Of a stretch of DNA of 20,572 nt, positions 12,220-19,011 are shown piece by piece. Each line of letters opens with the position of its first letter. The first letter of the stretch is position 1. This stretch comes from a virus: the IMG/VR virus record IMGVR_UViG_3300044833_000184, positions 1 to 20,572 of that record; one strand, written 5' to 3'. Made by a program: the position numbers and the translations under genes. Below the pieces are notes generated by a model. That model ran no database searches. It was given only the letters and a program-made list of their open reading frames with translations, and was not told where the DNA came from.

Positions 12220-12747
12220 TCAAAGTAGGGACAGCTGCGGCGGTGGGGGCTCGATCTCCTCAAGCGGCGCGTCATAAGCGCGCACGGCGCGAAGCTCGCG
12301 ATACAGGCGCGCCATCGTGGTCCAGTCACGCGGATATGAGCCGCCGCCGCCCGGCACGCTTCTCCCGACGCGGCTAATGCCGCACCAGACGCCGACCGCT
12401 TCGCGCCAAATCGCGTAGTCGCGAGCCTTCTTCGAGTGCAGCGGGTAGGCGTCGAAAATGCTCACGAGCGCGCGACAGCCTGCCTTGGATTGAACTTGCC
12501 AGGCGCTCTGGGGCTTGGCGTCGCCCTTCGAGTTGTACGGCGGGTGGTTGCAGATACGTCCGAGTCCGCTCTGCTGGGCAATCCAATCGAGCGTGGGCCG
12601 GTCGTCGGCGCGCAGGTTCAGGCGCACCATGCAGTGGTAGTACCAGCGCCCATTCCAACTCCCCCGGCCGATCGCGAAGCAGCCCTCGCCATCGAAGAAC
12701 CCGGCGAGCCAATGGCCGAAGGCCGGGTCGATATCTTGCGGGTGCAT
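12220..12747 (-). CDS. Free-standing LAGLIDADG homing endonuclease
   Basis: The 175-aa product carries HWLAGFFDGEGCFAIGRGSW (residues 12-31), an unmistakable LAGLIDADG helix with the catalytic acidic residue (Asp19/Glu21). It is followed by the strand pattern YHCMVRLNLRADDRPTLDWI and a typical PPYNSKGDAKPQSAWQVQSK region. Only one LAGLIDADG motif is seen, so it would act as a homodimer that cuts a long DNA target and promotes spread of its own gene. ATG 12747 has a GGAG 6 nt upstream on the minus strand. It is leftward in a rightward region and not inside an intron or intein, so it is an inserted selfish gene between the membrane gene and the protease gene. Confidence 0.88.
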   Translation of the reverse strand: MHPQDIDPAFGHWLAGFFDGEGCFAIGRGSWNGRWYYHCMVRLNLRADDRPTLDWIAQQSGLGRICNHPPYNSKGDAKPQSAWQVQSKAGCRALVSIFDAYPLHSKKARDYAIWREAVGVWCGISRVGRSVPGGGGSYPRDWTTMARLYRELRAVRAYDAPLEEIEPPPPQLSLL

Positions 12748-12833
12748 CAGGGCTCCGTTTCCTGGTGTCGGGCCCCGGCCGTTGACGCGGTGCGGGGCCA
12801 CTTTGTGAGCACTTAATTTTACTCGCGGGCGGG
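12748..12833. promoter_or_regulatory. Spacer between homing endonuclease and protease genes
   Basis: This divergent spacer holds the ribosome site of the endonuclease (minus strand) and an A/T-rich patch at 12811-12822. On the minus strand that patch reads TAAAAT, a possible -10 box for the endonuclease. The protease start motif begins immediately after, at 12834. Confidence 0.35.
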
Positions 12834-12842
12834 GATAGTCGC
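12834..12842 (+). promoter_or_regulatory. GATAGTCGC start-site motif, protease copy
   Basis: Begins 14 nt before ATG 12848, in non-coding sequence. Confidence 0.62.
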
Positions 12843-12847
12843 AGGCA

Positions 12848-14110
12848 ATGGACCTCGTTACCCTTGCCGACCTTCCCGACCTCTCGGGCACTGATCCGGC
12901 GCCTACCGTCGAGATCGCGATAGGGCGTCTCGACAGCAAGTTGACTGACCCGCGGTACGGTTCCTTCGCCATCACACAGGCCGACGTCGATGGATGGAAA
13001 CGCAACCTCTCGGAGACCTTCGGCGGCCGCGTAGCGATGGACGCCGACCACTCCTCAGACCGCGGCCGGGGCACGCGGGCGGCTGCTTGGATCACCGACA
13101 TCTCGCAGGCTGGGACCAAGAACGGCAGCCTGATCAACGCCAAGGTCGAGTTCACGAAATGGGGCGCTGATCTCGTGCGAGGCAAGGAATACCTCTACAC
13201 GAGCCCGACCTTCGTCGCCAACTACACCGACGAGCACGGGGGCAAGCACGGGCCGGCGCTGATCGGGGCGGCCCTCACTAACCGACCCGTCCTCCGCAAG
13301 GGCATGCCGACGCTCTCCCTCTCCCAGGATGCCTTTGACGGTGTCGCGGTCCCGGGCCCGGATGGCGGCTCTGAGGCGAAGCGTGAGCGTAAGCGCGCCC
13401 GCAAGCAGCTCGCCCGCCTGCTCTCCGCCAACACCGCGGCCCCGCGCGATAGTCGCGCCCAGATGGACCTCTCAGAACTCGCCAAGCTCCTGGACCTTCC
13501 CGCCGACGCCGATCAGGTCACGATCCTCGCGAAGGTCGCCGCGATCAAGCCGCCTGAGCCCGGCAAGGCGAAGGAGCCCGAGACCGTCACCCTCGACGCT
13601 GCCGCCCAGAAGAAGGCCGAGAAGAAGGCGGCCAAGAAGGCCCGCAAGCTTGCCCAGCAGAACGCCGACGGCACGATGGCGCTCTCCGCCGACGGGTACG
13701 CCGACCTGCTCTCCAAGGCGAACGCCGGCCAGGCCGCCGCGCTGCAGCTCTCAGAGCAGACCTTCGATCACGCCTGGCAGAAGGCGCTCGACCAAGGGCG
13801 CGCCGCCCCTTCCCAGGAGGATCAGATGCGCGCCCTGTTCCGCGAGAACCAGGACATGGCGATCAAGACCCTCGACTCCTTCGTGCAGATCGTTCCCGTC
13901 CGCCCGTCCGGCTCCGGTGAGGGCGCCGCGAATGGTGGCCCGACTCCCGCCGGCATGGACGATGACCGGTTCGCCCTTCACACCGAGGCCAAGCAGCTCG
14001 CCAAGCAGCTCGCCAAGGACAACCCCGCGATGTCGCCGGACGAGGTCTATACGATGGCGGCGATCGAGATCGACGACCGCCGCAACGGCACCTCGGACGG
14101 AGAGTTCTAA
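12848..14110 (+). CDS. Prohead protease with C-terminal scaffold (Mu I-like)
   Basis: The 420-aa product would mature the prohead. Its N-terminal ~165 residues follow the Mu I protein (phage protease) pattern: FGGRVAMDADHSSD (60-71), AAAWITDI (78-85), GKEYLYTSPTF (112-122) and IGAALTNRPVLRKGMPTL (139-156). After a basic linker the chain becomes Ala/Lys/Glu-rich and helical (AAQKKAEKKAAKKARKLAQQ near residue 260), as expected for a scaffold. It contains an internal start at residue 206 (see 13463). The 3' end shares one base with the next gene (TAATG). The protease assignment rests on the motif order and on its place two genes before the capsid gene. Confidence 0.85.
   Translation: MDLVTLADLPDLSGTDPAPTVEIAIGRLDSKLTDPRYGSFAITQADVDGWKRNLSETFGGRVAMDADHSSDRGRGTRAAAWITDISQAGTKNGSLINAKVEFTKWGADLVRGKEYLYTSPTFVANYTDEHGGKHGPALIGAALTNRPVLRKGMPTLSLSQDAFDGVAVPGPDGGSEAKRERKRARKQLARLLSANTAAPRDSRAQMDLSELAKLLDLPADADQVTILAKVAAIKPPEPGKAKEPETVTLDAAAQKKAEKKAAKKARKLAQQNADGTMALSADGYADLLSKANAGQAAALQLSEQTFDHAWQKALDQGRAAPSQEDQMRALFRENQDMAIKTLDSFVQIVPVRPSGSGEGAANGGPTPAGMDDDRFALHTEAKQLAKQLAKDNPAMSPDEVYTMAAIEIDDRRNGTSDGEF
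13448..13456 (+). promoter_or_regulatory. GATAGTCGC start-site motif, internal copy in the protease gene
   Basis: Begins 15 nt before an in-frame internal ATG at 13463. As coding DNA it reads RDSR, a non-conserved linker, so the exact nonamer is not needed by the protein. Confidence 0.62.
13463..14110 (+). CDS. Nested scaffold protein from an internal start
   Basis: This 215-aa product is the C-terminal half of the protease gene, in the same frame, beginning MDLSELAKLLDLPADADQV. It contains the Lys/Ala/Glu coiled-coil stretch and the acidic C-terminus (AKQLAKQLAKDNPAMSPDEV), the expected composition of a procapsid scaffold. In lambda (C/Nu3) and Mu (I/Z) the scaffold is likewise made from an internal in-frame start of the protease gene, so this organisation is well precedented. 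Here the start is marked by the same nonamer that marks eight other genes. It would lead an operon with the cement and capsid genes. Confidence 0.75.
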   Translation: MDLSELAKLLDLPADADQVTILAKVAAIKPPEPGKAKEPETVTLDAAAQKKAEKKAAKKARKLAQQNADGTMALSADGYADLLSKANAGQAAALQLSEQTFDHAWQKALDQGRAAPSQEDQMRALFRENQDMAIKTLDSFVQIVPVRPSGSGEGAANGGPTPAGMDDDRFALHTEAKQLAKQLAKDNPAMSPDEVYTMAAIEIDDRRNGTSDGEF

Positions 14111-14544
14111 TGGCCGGCGAGCGGATCAAGTGGGATGGCGCGATCCCGATGATCGCCGCCTCGGCGATCAACGACCGCCAGGCAGTGCAGCTGACCGCCT
14201 CCGCGCTTGAGCGCCAGGTCCTCCCGATCGCGACCGTCAACGTCGAGCCCTACGGGATCGCGATGGCGTCCGCCGGCGCGGCGGGTGCGTCCACCAATCC
14301 ACAGCTCACTCCCGCCTGCCCCGTCATCGACGACGGGAATATCGTCAAGGTCACCGCCGCAGCCTCGCTCGGCGTCGGCGCGGACATTGTCGTCGGCTCG
14401 ACGAACGGAGGGTTCGCGCCCGCGAGCGCCGGCGCGAGCGGCATCCTCATGTGGCGCGTCGGAAAGTCCCTGTCGGCGGCCAACGCCGGCGAAGTCTTCA
14501 GCCTGCACGTCAAACCCCGCCAGATCTCAGGAGCGCAGACATGA
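14110..14544 (+). CDS. Capsid cement/decoration protein (DUF2190-like)
   Basis: The 144-aa protein is coupled to the scaffold stop (TAATG). It is Ala/Gly/Val-rich with alternating beta strands: AINDRQAVQLTASALERQVL, GIAMASAGAAG, VIDDGNIVKVTAAASLGVG, and the closing MWRVGKSLSAANAGEVFSL. This is the pattern of small proteins that decorate and stabilise the capsid shell and lie just before the major capsid gene. Its stop overlaps the capsid start (ATGA). Confidence 0.72.
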   Translation: MAGERIKWDGAIPMIAASAINDRQAVQLTASALERQVLPIATVNVEPYGIAMASAGAAGASTNPQLTPACPVIDDGNIVKVTAAASLGVGADIVVGSTNGGFAPASAGASGILMWRVGKSLSAANAGEVFSLHVKPRQISGAQT

Positions 14545-15650
14545 GCCGGCGCCTTGACCCGCGCATCCTCGCGGACGTGCTCCAGCTGGCGGCGCTCGAG
14601 CGTCCCGGCTGGGATCAGCGCATCAGGACGCTGTCGGGCCCGGTGAACGTCGGTCCGTTCGGCGGCCAGGACGCCCGCGACCTGCAGATCATCGACCCGG
14701 TGCTCACGCAGATCGCCCGCCAGTACCGCCCGCACGGCTACATCTACAACGACGTGTGCCCCACGATCAACGTCCAGACGCTCTCGGGACAGTATCCCGT
14801 CTTCGACAAGGCGTACTGGTTCTCGAACGATGTCGATAACCGTATGACGGACCGCGAGGGCGTCATGGAGATCGACTTCAAATGGTCGACGGAGAGCTAC
14901 CTGTGCCTCGACTATGGCGAAGCGATCTCGATCACCCCGCGCGAGCGCCAGCAGGCCAACTCGGCCCTGCGCCTTGAGCAGTCAAAGACCCAGTATCTGA
15001 TGACTCGGATGGCCCAGGCCCGCGAGGTTCGCCTCGCCGCCAAGCTGAAGGTGATCGCCGCCGGTACCCCCGGTGGGCTCACCACCTCAGTTCCGGCGAC
15101 CACCGCGTTTGCGACCTCCACCGCTGTCGAGGCGGACTGGAAGACGTGCAAGATGGCGGTCTACAACCTCATCGGGATCACCCCGAACGTCGCGATCATC
15201 CCCTACGCCAAGGCATACGATCTCGCCACAAACGTAACTCTTCGCGACATCTGGAAGTACTTCGTCAACAACGACTCGTACATCCGCCTGGGCGCCGACC
15301 AGGACGGCGAGGATATCTTCCTGCCGCGCTGGTTCCACGGCACGCGCCTCGTGGTCCCCAAGGGCACGCTCGTCAACACGGCCCGTGAGGGTGCCGCCGT
15401 GTCGCTCGCGGACGCTTGGGGCACCTCGGTCCGCTTCCTGTACGTCGATCCGCAGGCCGCATGGGGCATTCCCTCCACCTGCTACCAGTTCCAGGCCCCC
15501 GTCGTGACCGGCCAGGGCACCGCGGGCTCGGGGCCGCTGATCGACCGCTGGCGTCAGCCAAACCCGGTGAAGGACATGATCCGCGCCGTCGAATGCATCG
15601 ACGAACGCGTCGTCGCACCCGACACCGGCGTTGAACTAACCGGGGTCTGA
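14541..15650 (+). CDS. Major capsid protein
   Basis: The 369-aa product should be the shell subunit. It follows scaffold and cement genes and has suitable size and composition. Landmarks include an N-terminal VNVGPFGGQDARDLQ, an E-loop-like region YPVFDKAYWFSNDVDNRMTD, a spine-helix-like LRLEQSKTQYLMTRMAQARE (around residues 140-165), a domain with PNVAIIPYAKAYDLATNVTL, and a C-terminal WGIPSTCYQFQAPVV. The start ATG 14541 overlaps the previous stop and has CAGGAG 7 nt upstream. The HK97 fold is inferred from the family, not visible directly. Confidence 0.83.
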   Translation: MSRRLDPRILADVLQLAALERPGWDQRIRTLSGPVNVGPFGGQDARDLQIIDPVLTQIARQYRPHGYIYNDVCPTINVQTLSGQYPVFDKAYWFSNDVDNRMTDREGVMEIDFKWSTESYLCLDYGEAISITPRERQQANSALRLEQSKTQYLMTRMAQAREVRLAAKLKVIAAGTPGGLTTSVPATTAFATSTAVEADWKTCKMAVYNLIGITPNVAIIPYAKAYDLATNVTLRDIWKYFVNNDSYIRLGADQDGEDIFLPRWFHGTRLVVPKGTLVNTAREGAAVSLADAWGTSVRFLYVDPQAAWGIPSTCYQFQAPVVTGQGTAGSGPLIDRWRQPNPVKDMIRAVECIDERVVAPDTGVELTGV

Positions 15651-15655
15651 ACACC

Positions 15656-15841
15656 GTGGCGTATCGCGCCCTGCACCTCGTCTCGCGCGGCCTGCTGCCG
15701 CCCGTCCCGATCGGCGAGGAGATCCCCGACTTCTACGTCGACTCGCTCGGCTCCAAGCAGCCCGTCGACTACGACCGCCTCGTGGAGCTCGGCGCCGCCG
15801 AAGAGGTCAAAACCCCCGCGAAGACTCAGGGCAAGGGGTAG
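15656..15841 (+). CDS. Small protein downstream of capsid (61 aa)
   Basis: GTG 15656 is 6 nt after the capsid stop. The chain starts MAYRALHLVSRGLLPPVPIG and contains FYVDSLGSKQPVDYDRLVEL, ending in a Lys-rich tail. Short proteins at this place often join head and tail or attach to the capsid, but no family is recognised. Confidence 0.55.
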   Translation: MAYRALHLVSRGLLPPVPIGEEIPDFYVDSLGSKQPVDYDRLVELGAAEEVKTPAKTQGKG

Positions 15842-15851
15842 CGATGCTCTC

Positions 15852-16079
15852 ATGGGCTCGCTCCTCGTCCCCCGCAAGCCGCCCGACCCGAGGGACTCGG
15901 CGCCCGTAGGGGCGTACCTGACCCGCTGCGACCTGACCGCCAGGCCCTGCCTCGTCGAAGTGCTCCAGTCCGACTATGCCGGCGTGGAATGCGCCGACTG
16001 CGTCACGGGCTTCGTGGTCGAGATCGAGCGGGTTGACCTGGCGCAGGGGTGGCGGAGGGTCAGATCGCCTGAACCTTGA
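15852..16079 (+). CDS. Hypothetical protein with Cys residues (75 aa)
   Basis: ATG 15852 is preferred to ATG 15844, whose frame stops after 21 codons. The chain has four Cys (CDLTARPC, CADC) that might bind a metal, then a hydrophobic strand, GFVVEIERVDL, and a basic end. No family is recognised. It lies between the capsid gene and the LuxR-type gene. Confidence 0.5.
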   Translation: MGSLLVPRKPPDPRDSAPVGAYLTRCDLTARPCLVEVLQSDYAGVECADCVTGFVVEIERVDLAQGWRRVRSPEP

Positions 16080-16086
16080 GAGAAGA

Positions 16087-16554
16087 GTGTCAGCCGCGCG
16101 AACTAAGGTCCCTGCGGGCTGCCCGCTCACCCGCCGCCAGTTCGAGGTCCTCTCCCTTCTCGCCGCCGGGCAGGCGGACGCGCAGATCGCCGCGAGCCTT
16201 CACATCTCGGGGATCGGCACCCATCTCTATAACGCTGCTCGCAAGCTCGGCGTGGTAGGCCGCACGCAGGCGCTCGGCGTCATGTACGCCGCAGGCTGGC
16301 TTGATCCCGTCGCGACGGAGTTCGGCGATGAGCGCTCGTCGCCGGCGCAGAGCCTCTACCTGCGGTCCTTCGAGAAGCTCCTCGCCTTGCGCCACACCGA
16401 CTCGGCGGCACTGTACTTCGCCGCCACCCGCGAGATGACCCATCACTTGCGCGGCATGTACTACGAGGTCGAGAAGCTGCCGCCATGGGAGGTGCTGGGC
16501 GCGCCGCGCCCGCCTGCGCACCGATCACTGCGCAGGGGCCTGGGCCGTTTCTGA
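16087..16554 (+). CDS. LuxR/FixJ-type HTH protein (155 aa)
   Basis: Residues ~14-65 form a LuxR-type HTH: LTRRQFEVLSLLAAGQADAQ, then IAASLHISGIGTHLYNAARK, then LGVVGRTQAL. No receiver or sensor domain is present. The C-terminal half is helical (SFEKLLALRHTDSAALYFAA, then a REMTHHLRGMYYEVEKL helix). GTG 16087 follows a GAGAGAAG purine run just after the previous stop. Its place at the end of the capsid operon suggests a phage regulator, perhaps of late or lysogeny genes. The target is unknown, and the site of start could be a little further upstream. Confidence 0.65.
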   Translation: MSAARTKVPAGCPLTRRQFEVLSLLAAGQADAQIAASLHISGIGTHLYNAARKLGVVGRTQALGVMYAAGWLDPVATEFGDERSSPAQSLYLRSFEKLLALRHTDSAALYFAATREMTHHLRGMYYEVEKLPPWEVLGAPRPPAHRSLRRGLGRF

Positions 16555-16564
16555 AACTCGGCGC

Positions 16565-16573
16565 GATAGTCGC
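16565..16573 (+). promoter_or_regulatory. GATAGTCGC start-site motif, XRE-gene copy
   Basis: Begins 14 nt before ATG 16579, in the short gap after the LuxR-type gene. It is the rightmost copy; no further copy is seen in the 4 kb to the end of the window. Confidence 0.62.
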
Positions 16574-16578
16574 CGCCG

Positions 16579-16812
16579 ATGGCGATCAGCCTGAAGGCCA
16601 CCCGCCTCTCCCACGACCCGCCGCTACGTCTCATCGACGTTGCCCACCTGGCGGGGGTGTCGGTCTCGCTCGTGTCCATGGTCGAGTCGGGATACGCGAG
16701 CACCGAGGAGTCCCGCGCGGCGATCGCCCAGGCCGTCGGCGCGAGCTATGGATCGTTCTGGCCGCCCGCTCCTGACGGCGTGCGCGCCATCACCCGGCAG
16801 GTCGAGCCGTGA
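16579..16812 (+). CDS. XRE/Cro-type HTH protein (77 aa)
   Basis: Residues ~17-65 show the five-helix HTH pattern: LRLIDVAHLAGVSVSLVSMV, then ESGYASTEESRAAIAQAVGA, then SYGSFWPP. It has the size of a small phage repressor or Cro protein, with the start fixed by the motif. The GTG of the next gene overlaps its stop (GTGA). It heads the right-hand unit leading to the glycosyltransferase genes. Confidence 0.72.
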   Translation: MAISLKATRLSHDPPLRLIDVAHLAGVSVSLVSMVESGYASTEESRAAIAQAVGASYGSFWPPAPDGVRAITRQVEP

Positions 16813-17120
16813 AGCCCGTCCGTCACGCCGGATCGAACGTCGTCTACGAGGCCCAGGAGGAGAACGTCGGGGACCTGTGGTGCGAGCGCATCCGGGAGCA
16901 CGAGATTCAGGTGGTGCTCGAACTCGACGACCACGACCGCGCCGCGATCGCTCAGGGCGCCCGGATCATGCTCATCATGTTCGCCGAGCCGATCCCGCCG
17001 ATCAACATGCTCGTCCTCGAGCCGGGCCAGTGCGAGCCGGTCGCCGAGCACGGCTGGAAAGGCCAGTCCACCGATGATCTCCCCGACTCGCTTCCCGCGG
17101 ACTGGCGTGGCGATGCCTGA
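16809..17120 (+). CDS. Hypothetical protein (103 aa)
   Basis: The GTG start overlaps the XRE stop. The chain is acidic and hydrophobic in turn: EENVGDLWCERIREHEIQVV, then LELDDHDRAAIAQGARIMLI, then MFAEPIPPINMLVLEPGQ. This looks like a small globular domain. No family is recognised. It overlaps the next start by 8 nt. Confidence 0.6.
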   Translation: MKPVRHAGSNVVYEAQEENVGDLWCERIREHEIQVVLELDDHDRAAIAQGARIMLIMFAEPIPPINMLVLEPGQCEPVAEHGWKGQSTDDLPDSLPADWRGDA

Positions 17121-17349
17121 AGATCCGAACCGCGCTGACTGCCAGGACGGCGTGCGCTACTGGGAGCACGGCCAGACCGGCCACCCCCACGACCTGCCAG
17201 TCCCCACCCCCTCCAGGTCGCCGTTGACTGAGGAGGATGTGCGCCGCATCGTCCGCGAGCAGATCGAAAACCTCTCTGGCACCGAACTGCTCGACCGCGT
17301 GCTGAGGGCCCGGACCCAGGAATACATCAGGCGGCTGACCGATGGCTGA
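17113..17349 (+). CDS. Hypothetical protein (78 aa)
   Basis: The start at ATG 17113 lies within the end of the preceding gene. The N-terminal half is polar (YWEHGQTGHPHDLP, then Pro/Ser). The C-terminal half is a charged helix, EEDVRRIVREQIENLSGTEL, followed by LDRVLRARTQEYIRRL. It could be a small dimerising or adaptor protein. The glycosyltransferase gene starts 8 nt before its end. Confidence 0.55.
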   Translation: MPEDPNRADCQDGVRYWEHGQTGHPHDLPVPTPSRSPLTEEDVRRIVREQIENLSGTELLDRVLRARTQEYIRRLTDG

Positions 17350-18781
17350 TCACCCGAAGCTCGGCCTGGCGCTCATCGCCCGCAACGAGGAGACGCGCCT
17401 CCCGAACCTCCTGAAGTCGGTGGCGGGCTGCTTTGACTACGCCGCCCTCGTCGATACCGGATCGAAGGACGGAACGGTCGAGGTCTTCAACGCCTGGTGC
17501 AAGGCAGAGACAGAGGCCAACCCGGAGTTCCGCGGCGTGTGGGCGCCCCTGCCATGGGCCGATGACTTCTCAGCGCCGAGGCGCAAGGGCGACGAGCTCC
17601 TCTCAGACTGGGCCGACTGCGAGTTCTTCTGCTGGGCCGACGCTGATGACACGATCAACGGCGCCGCCAACCTCCGAGGCCTCGCCGCGAGCATGCCCGC
17701 CGACGTCGCCGCCTTCGTCTTTGACTACAACTACGCGCAGGATCCGCACGGCAACTGCGTGTGCCGTCTCAAGCGCGAGCGGATCGTCCGCCGCGGCGCG
17801 CACGGGCGCTGGGAGGGGCGAGTCCACGAGGCGCAGCTCATCGACGGCGGCGCCGGCTACCAGCCGCCCGGCGCGTGCGAGTGGATTCACCATCCCGAAG
17901 CGGACGGCCGCGCGCCTGACCGGAACCTGAAGATCCTGCGGCGGTGGCTCAGGGACGAGCCGCGCAACCCGCGGGTCCTCGGCTACGTCGGGACGGAGCT
18001 GATGGGCCGCGGGCAGGTCAAGAAGGCGGCAGGCTACTTTCAGCGCTACCTCAAGGAACACACCGGCTGGGATGAGGAGCGCGCGCAGATCCACCGCAAG
18101 CTCGCGCTGTGTCTCATCTCCCAGGGCCGCCTCGCCGACGCCGAGCGCCAAGCCCTCACCGCCCTCACCGTCATGCCCTCATGGACCGACAGCTACCTCA
18201 CCCTCGCCGAGGTCTGCTACCACCGGCACGAATGGCAGAAGGCGGGGGACTGGTGTAAGCGCGTGCTCGAGCTGGGCTGCCCGGACACGCTGCTCATCGT
18301 CAACCCGCTGGAATATCAGATCCAGCCCAGAGTGATCATGGCCGGATCGCTCGGAGGCCTCGGCCGCTACGGCGGGGCGATCGAGATCGGCCAGGAGATC
18401 ATGGCGCTCGTCCCCGACCACGCCGAGGTCGCCAAGACCCTCGCCGCGTGGCGCTCACTGCACAAGCGCGAGCAGGTCGCCGCGAAGGCGATCGAGGACG
18501 CGCAGGTTCTCGTCGCCCACGACGAGCAGGCCAAGGCGCTCATCCTCCTCGAGCAGTGCGTGCCCGTGTTCGCGACCGACCATCCGAGCGTCGTCGCCAT
18601 CCGCTCCCAGCTCCGCGAACGGCTCCTCTTCGTCAACGACCCCGAGCTGTACGCCTCCCACTATGAGGATGCGCCCGACAACGCGCCCGACACCGACGAC
18701 GAGCGTGCGCTGGCCATCGTCGAGCAGCTCCCGCGCGCTCACTTCCTGCTCGACACGCTCAGGGAATTGGAGGCGGCATGA
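17342..18781 (+). CDS. GT2-family glycosyltransferase with TPR repeats
   Basis: The 479-aa protein has an N-terminal GT-A domain: LALIARNEETRLPNLLKSV (8-26), VDTGSKDGTVEVFN (37-50), and the metal-binding DADD (100-103) in FFCWADADDTINGAANL. Residues from ~210 to 400 contain helical pairs of TPR type (YFQRYLKEH, YLTLAEVCYHRHEWQKAGDW, GGLGRYGGAIEIGQEIM). It would transfer a sugar from an activated nucleotide sugar onto an unknown acceptor, perhaps a virion protein or host surface glycan. It overlaps the upstream gene by 8 nt and the next by 4 nt (ATGA), so it is part of a tight operon. No membrane segment is seen. Confidence 0.82.
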   Translation: MADHPKLGLALIARNEETRLPNLLKSVAGCFDYAALVDTGSKDGTVEVFNAWCKAETEANPEFRGVWAPLPWADDFSAPRRKGDELLSDWADCEFFCWADADDTINGAANLRGLAASMPADVAAFVFDYNYAQDPHGNCVCRLKRERIVRRGAHGRWEGRVHEAQLIDGGAGYQPPGACEWIHHPEADGRAPDRNLKILRRWLRDEPRNPRVLGYVGTELMGRGQVKKAAGYFQRYLKEHTGWDEERAQIHRKLALCLISQGRLADAERQALTALTVMPSWTDSYLTLAEVCYHRHEWQKAGDWCKRVLELGCPDTLLIVNPLEYQIQPRVIMAGSLGGLGRYGGAIEIGQEIMALVPDHAEVAKTLAAWRSLHKREQVAAKAIEDAQVLVAHDEQAKALILLEQCVPVFATDHPSVVAIRSQLRERLLFVNDPELYASHYEDAPDNAPDTDDERALAIVEQLPRAHFLLDTLRELEAA

Positions 18782-19011
18782 GGCAACGCTACCCCGACAC
18801 CCTGCGCGTGGTCGGCTTGATCCTCGGTTTCGCGGTGGTCGTGGTGCTGGACAAATTCTGGCGGCCCGGTCTGTGGATCGTCGTGGGCGTCTGCGTCGCC
18901 GCCCTCCTCGCTCTCACTATCCGCAGCGACCGCAAGCGCCGCCCCCGCACCGACGACCCCACCCATCCCGAGGGCAGCACCACCACCTCAGATGACGGGG
19001 GCCATTGGTGA
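18778..19011 (+). CDS. Two-span membrane protein (77 aa)
   Basis: Two hydrophobic helices (VVGLILGFAVVVVL at about 11-24 and GLWIVVGVCVAALLALTI at about 31-48) are followed by a polar Arg/Asp/Thr-rich tail. The start overlaps the glycosyltransferase stop (ATGA), and the stop overlaps the GTG of the next peptide (GTGA). It may anchor the neighbouring glycosyltransferases or act as a small membrane effector. No family is recognised. Confidence 0.65.
   Translation: MRQRYPDTLRVVGLILGFAVVVVLDKFWRPGLWIVVGVCVAALLALTIRSDRKRRPRTDDPTHPEGSTTTSDDGGHW

Noticed and set aside
12416-12423. TAGTCGCG near 12416 as another copy of the start motif
   Set aside because: It lacks the leading GA and lies inside the minus-strand endonuclease gene with no + strand start after it.
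12374-13051. Second minus-strand frame (225 codons) overlapping the homing endonuclease
   Set aside because: The LAGLIDADG motif and a ribosome site belong to the other frame; this one is a shadow crossing the protease start.
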